The notes beneath the pieces are model-generated. The model was given only the letters and a program-made list of their open reading frames with translations. It was not told the origin of the DNA and did not search any database. The translations under genes and the position numbers were made by a program. DNA of 33,507 nt from a virus: IMG/VR virus record IMGVR_UViG_3300043424_000455, positions 1-33,507 of that record; one strand, written 5' to 3'. The number at the start of each line of letters is the position of its first letter. Position 1 is the first letter of the stretch. Below, one piece after another: positions 33,027 to 33,507 of this stretch.

Positions 33027-33507
33027 TAATATCCTTCCTCGATGCGGTCTTCTGTGAGAAGTTCCAATTCTGTGAATTGTAATTGCATAGAAATTTCTGC
33101 AGGAGCACCGTTCGTATTTTTAAATGTGATGAAATCGTTACCACCATATTCCACTTTCATGTCTGTTAGCGCACAACTACTGATTCTGAATAGATGGTCA
33201 TTTTCCATATCTCTGTAATAATACGCCATGGAAAATTCAGCAGGATACCCCATGATGAAGGCATTTGCTCCTAGTGAGGGATGCATATATTTTTTAAACA
33301 ACTTGATGATTTTTTGTGCTGAATCATATTCAGCTGCATTTTTAGGCAGAAATGTATAATTGAAACTGAATGTTCTGAATCCCATACTTTTGAACAATTG
33401 TGCTGTATAAGGATTTGCTACCGTTCCTGTTGTACTACTTAAAAGCGCTGAAACATCTCCAAGTCCTCCTAAATTAGGTGCGTTTTTCAATGCGAAAGCT
33501 CCAGCAC
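33026..33507 (-). CDS. gp48: Baseplate tail-tube protein gp48/gp54 family (5' end outside window)
   Basis: The frame is open through the right edge. The residues before the first possible start continue as AGAFALKNAPNLGGLG, so the true start lies outside and at least 160 residues are in the window. The C-terminal domain has the tail-cap pattern: FRTFSFNYTFLPKNAAEYDS, AQKIIKLFKKYMHPSLGANA, HLFRISSCALTDMKVEYGGN, ISMQLQFTELELLTEDRI. These proteins cap the hub and nucleate the tail tube. gp48 and gp54 are hard to tell apart from this part alone; the position before gp53 does not settle it. The stop overlaps the gp53 ATG (TAATG). Confidence 0.82.
   Translation of the reverse strand, partial: AGAFALKNAPNLGGLGDVSALLSSTTGTVANPYTAQLFKSMGFRTFSFNYTFLPKNAAEYDSAQKIIKLFKKYMHPSLGANAFIMGYPAEFSMAYYYRDMENDHLFRISSCALTDMKVEYGGNDFITFKNTNGAPAEISMQLQFTELELLTEDRIEEGY

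Noticed and set aside
33026-33490. TTG at 33490 as a true start giving a complete 154-aa protein
   Set aside because: The frame continues upstream to the edge with plausible residues and no ribosome binding site is placed for the TTG; tail-cap proteins are longer.
1-33507. tRNA genes, integrase, transposase or attachment sites
   Set aside because: I saw no cloverleaf-like segment, no recombinase motif and no flanking repeats on reading both strands, though a covariance search was not possible.

Overview
The window reads as late structural genes of a T4-like myovirus (Caudoviricetes, contractile tail). It is moderately AT-rich and densely packed. Almost everything is on the minus strand, and the gene order, read from the right edge leftwards, is that of a T4-type baseplate followed by fibres. 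The baseplate proteins (gp48/54, gp53, gp27-like, gp5, gp25, gp6, gp8) are recognisable by motif and order. Several others (the DUF4815-type protein, the 65-aa and 58-aa genes, the 110-aa protein) resemble types I know from aquatic T4-like phages such as cyanophages and Pelagibacter myophages. This suggests an aquatic bacterial host, but the host cannot be named from the sequence.

Layout from right to left on the minus strand: tail-tube cap gp48/54 (cut by the right edge), gp53 wedge, gp27-like hub, gp5-like spike carrying a C-terminal M15 peptidase instead of the T4 lysozyme, gp25, gp6, a gp7-position protein with a long Ser/Thr-rich repeat array, a 154-aa structural protein, a gp8-like wedge, two large structural proteins (1432 and 817 aa) that look like the halves of a DUF4815-type protein, a 65-aa coiled-coil protein, an S74-chaperone tail fibre, and a 58-aa protein. 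Next comes a three-gene non-structural cassette (151 aa; 233-aa GT-A glycosyltransferase; 370-aa protein of unknown function) with its own host-type promoter. Two small virion-type proteins (110 and 222 aa) follow. A giant collagen-like fibre gene fills positions 1-4115 and runs off the left edge.

The only plus-strand genes, at 4223-8307, form an island between the 222-aa gene and the collagen-like fibre. They encode a very unusual protein with three glycosyltransferase modules fused to an FkbM methyltransferase, and a second stand-alone FkbM methyltransferase. The island has a consensus sigma-70 promoter with an 18-bp palindrome lying over the spacer and -10. That promoter interlocks with a T4-late-type TATAAATA box facing the fibre gene. 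The second glycan cassette has a similar TTGACAAAATA promoter. Exact TATAAATA boxes on the minus strand precede several structural genes.

Working model (inference): structural genes are read late from TATAAATA promoters. The two sugar/methyl-transfer cassettes are read from host-like promoters, possibly earlier, and decorate either the Thr/Ser-rich collagen-like fibre or a host surface glycan. Many neighbouring genes are joined by TAATG or ATGA stop-start overlaps, consistent with translational coupling. No tRNA, rRNA, CRISPR array, integrase or IS element was seen, and no stretch over 300 bases lacks a gene.
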